A stretch of 5,580 nucleotides of DNA, taken from NCBI GenBank assembly GCA_001776425.1, contig MFBN01000032.1, positions 1 through 5,580 of the forward strand, in the 5' to 3' direction. Origin of the DNA: Candidatus Curtissbacteria bacterium RIFCSPLOWO2_01_FULL_37_9. Lineage in GTDB: Bacteria; Patescibacteriota; Microgenomatia; Curtissbacterales; GWA2-41-24. Below, piece by piece: positions 5,121 through 5,580 of the stretch. How positions within the stretch are numbered: position 1 is the first letter of the stretch; each line of letters opens with the position of its first letter. The position numbers were made by a program, and so were the translations under genes. A model generated the notes under the pieces. The model saw only the letters and a program-made list of their open reading frames with translations, was not told the origin of the DNA and did not search any database.

Positions 5121-5580
5121 TTAGATTATCCCTTTCAGGCGATTTTTGAAGCTTGAATATATCACAAATGACCCATATTTATCAATGAAAGTTTTAGCAT
5201 CGTTGTAGGTTCCCACTGAAATCAATCTTTCAAGAGCATCAGAGAGCTCCTCAATTCCCAAAAACATCTTACTAAAGTTGGGCCATGAAATACCGCCTGA
5301 CTCCTTAAGTGCACCATTTGCGAGAAAATGATTAAAAGCAAGAGCATGACCAATAGCGAATGCTTCAACCGATTTCTGTGTTTGATAATCAATCCACCAA
5401 GTAAAAGCTCGGCAGACGAACATAATCATGATTGCTTCCAGTTCTCTTTCAGACATAATTCCTTTAAGCACGAGTGATCCGCAACTTTTTATTCCATAAA
5501 TTGTCGCAGAAAGTTCATCGATAACTGGAAAAAATTCTTTTAGTCTCGATTCAGAATCTTTATATCTAAGAAGGGAGTGT
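5121..5580 (-). CDS. C-terminal part of an unrecognised helical protein (runs off the right edge)
   Basis: The frame is open from the window edge to the TAA at 5123-5121, giving 152 codons beginning HSLLRYKDSESRLKEFFPV. GTG at 5471 and ATG at 5456 are possible internal starts, but the sense codons upstream (including LKEFFPVIDELSATIYG) have the same character as the rest, so the gene probably begins outside the window. The sequence looks mainly alpha-helical, with SERELEAIMIMFVCRAFTWW, GHALAFNHFLANGAL, SWPNFSKMFLGIEELSDALERL and DAKTFIDKYGSF. No catalytic motif, signal peptide or clear membrane helix can be seen. It abuts the HExxH gene without a gap, suggesting coupled translation and a shared role. 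I do not recognise the family; it may be the C-terminal domain of a larger enzyme. Confidence 0.75.
   Translation of the reverse strand, partial: HSLLRYKDSESRLKEFFPVIDELSATIYGIKSCGSLVLKGIMSERELEAIMIMFVCRAFTWWIDYQTQKSVEAFAIGHALAFNHFLANGALKESGGISWPNFSKMFLGIEELSDALERLISVGTYNDAKTFIDKYGSFVIYSSFKNRLKGII
5130..5135 (-). promoter_or_regulatory. Shine-Dalgarno site of the HExxH gene
   Basis: AAAGGG on the minus strand, nine bases before the ATG at 5120, lies inside the last codons of the upstream gene. It supports that start and argues that the two genes are translated from one mRNA. Confidence 0.5.

Noticed and set aside
5121..5471. A complete small gene starting at GTG 5471
   Set aside because: The frame stays open without a stop to the window edge and the upstream codons look like protein, so a 5'-truncated larger gene is more likely. 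I also checked the A6 run at 5529-5534 for a frameshift; on careful indexing the frame is intact.
5549..5559. GATTCTGAATC-like half palindrome as a fifth repeat copy
   Set aside because: Only the inner part matches; the GTCAT end is absent and it lies in coding sequence that reads normally, so it is probably chance.

Overview
All convincing genes lie on the minus strand, so the window reads right to left. It is a compact, moderately AT-rich bacterial segment with short gaps, overlapping genes and short palindromic repeats, some of them inside reading frames. The repeats (a GTCAT...CAGAATC-type palindrome, and an in-frame palindrome translated as LPAGRQ), the small standalone GIY-YIG protein and a slightly unusual bacterial LysRS recall Candidate Phyla Radiation (Patescibacteria, Microgenomates-like) genomes. 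That placement is inference from remembered patterns; no marker gene in the window proves it.

Layout in transcription order: (1) 5580-5121, the 3' end of an unrecognised, mostly helical protein that begins outside the window; (2) 5120-3717, an uncharacterised 467-residue protein with HExxH and a downstream EGxA, the signature of a gluzincin-type zinc metallopeptidase, whose ATG abuts the stop of gene 1; (3) 3716-3544, a 173-base gap with three degenerate hairpin-forming repeats and a possible promoter; (4) 3543-2092, lysS; (5) 2105-1530, an HD-domain protein overlapping lysS by 14 bases; (6) a 78-base gap holding two palindromes in opposite orientation; (7) 1451-852, an HDDC2/YfbR-like HD hydrolase; (8) a 52-base gap filled largely by another palindrome; (9) 799-461, a small GIY-YIG nuclease; (10) 474-1, the N-terminal 158 codons of serS, which runs off the left edge.

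Genes 4 to 10 could be one transcription unit mixing two class II aminoacyl-tRNA synthetases with two probable HD phosphohydrolases and a GIY-YIG protein. Genes 1 and 2 form a tightly coupled pair of unknown role. No tRNA, rRNA, CRISPR array or transposase was seen. The most notable signals are the repeats: one family has four copies with assignable orientation, one copy supplies the C-terminal tail of the GIY-YIG protein just before the serS Shine-Dalgarno site, and a different palindrome is inserted in frame in the HDDC2-like gene. The conserved-looking metallopeptidase pair is the best candidate for uncharacterised biology.
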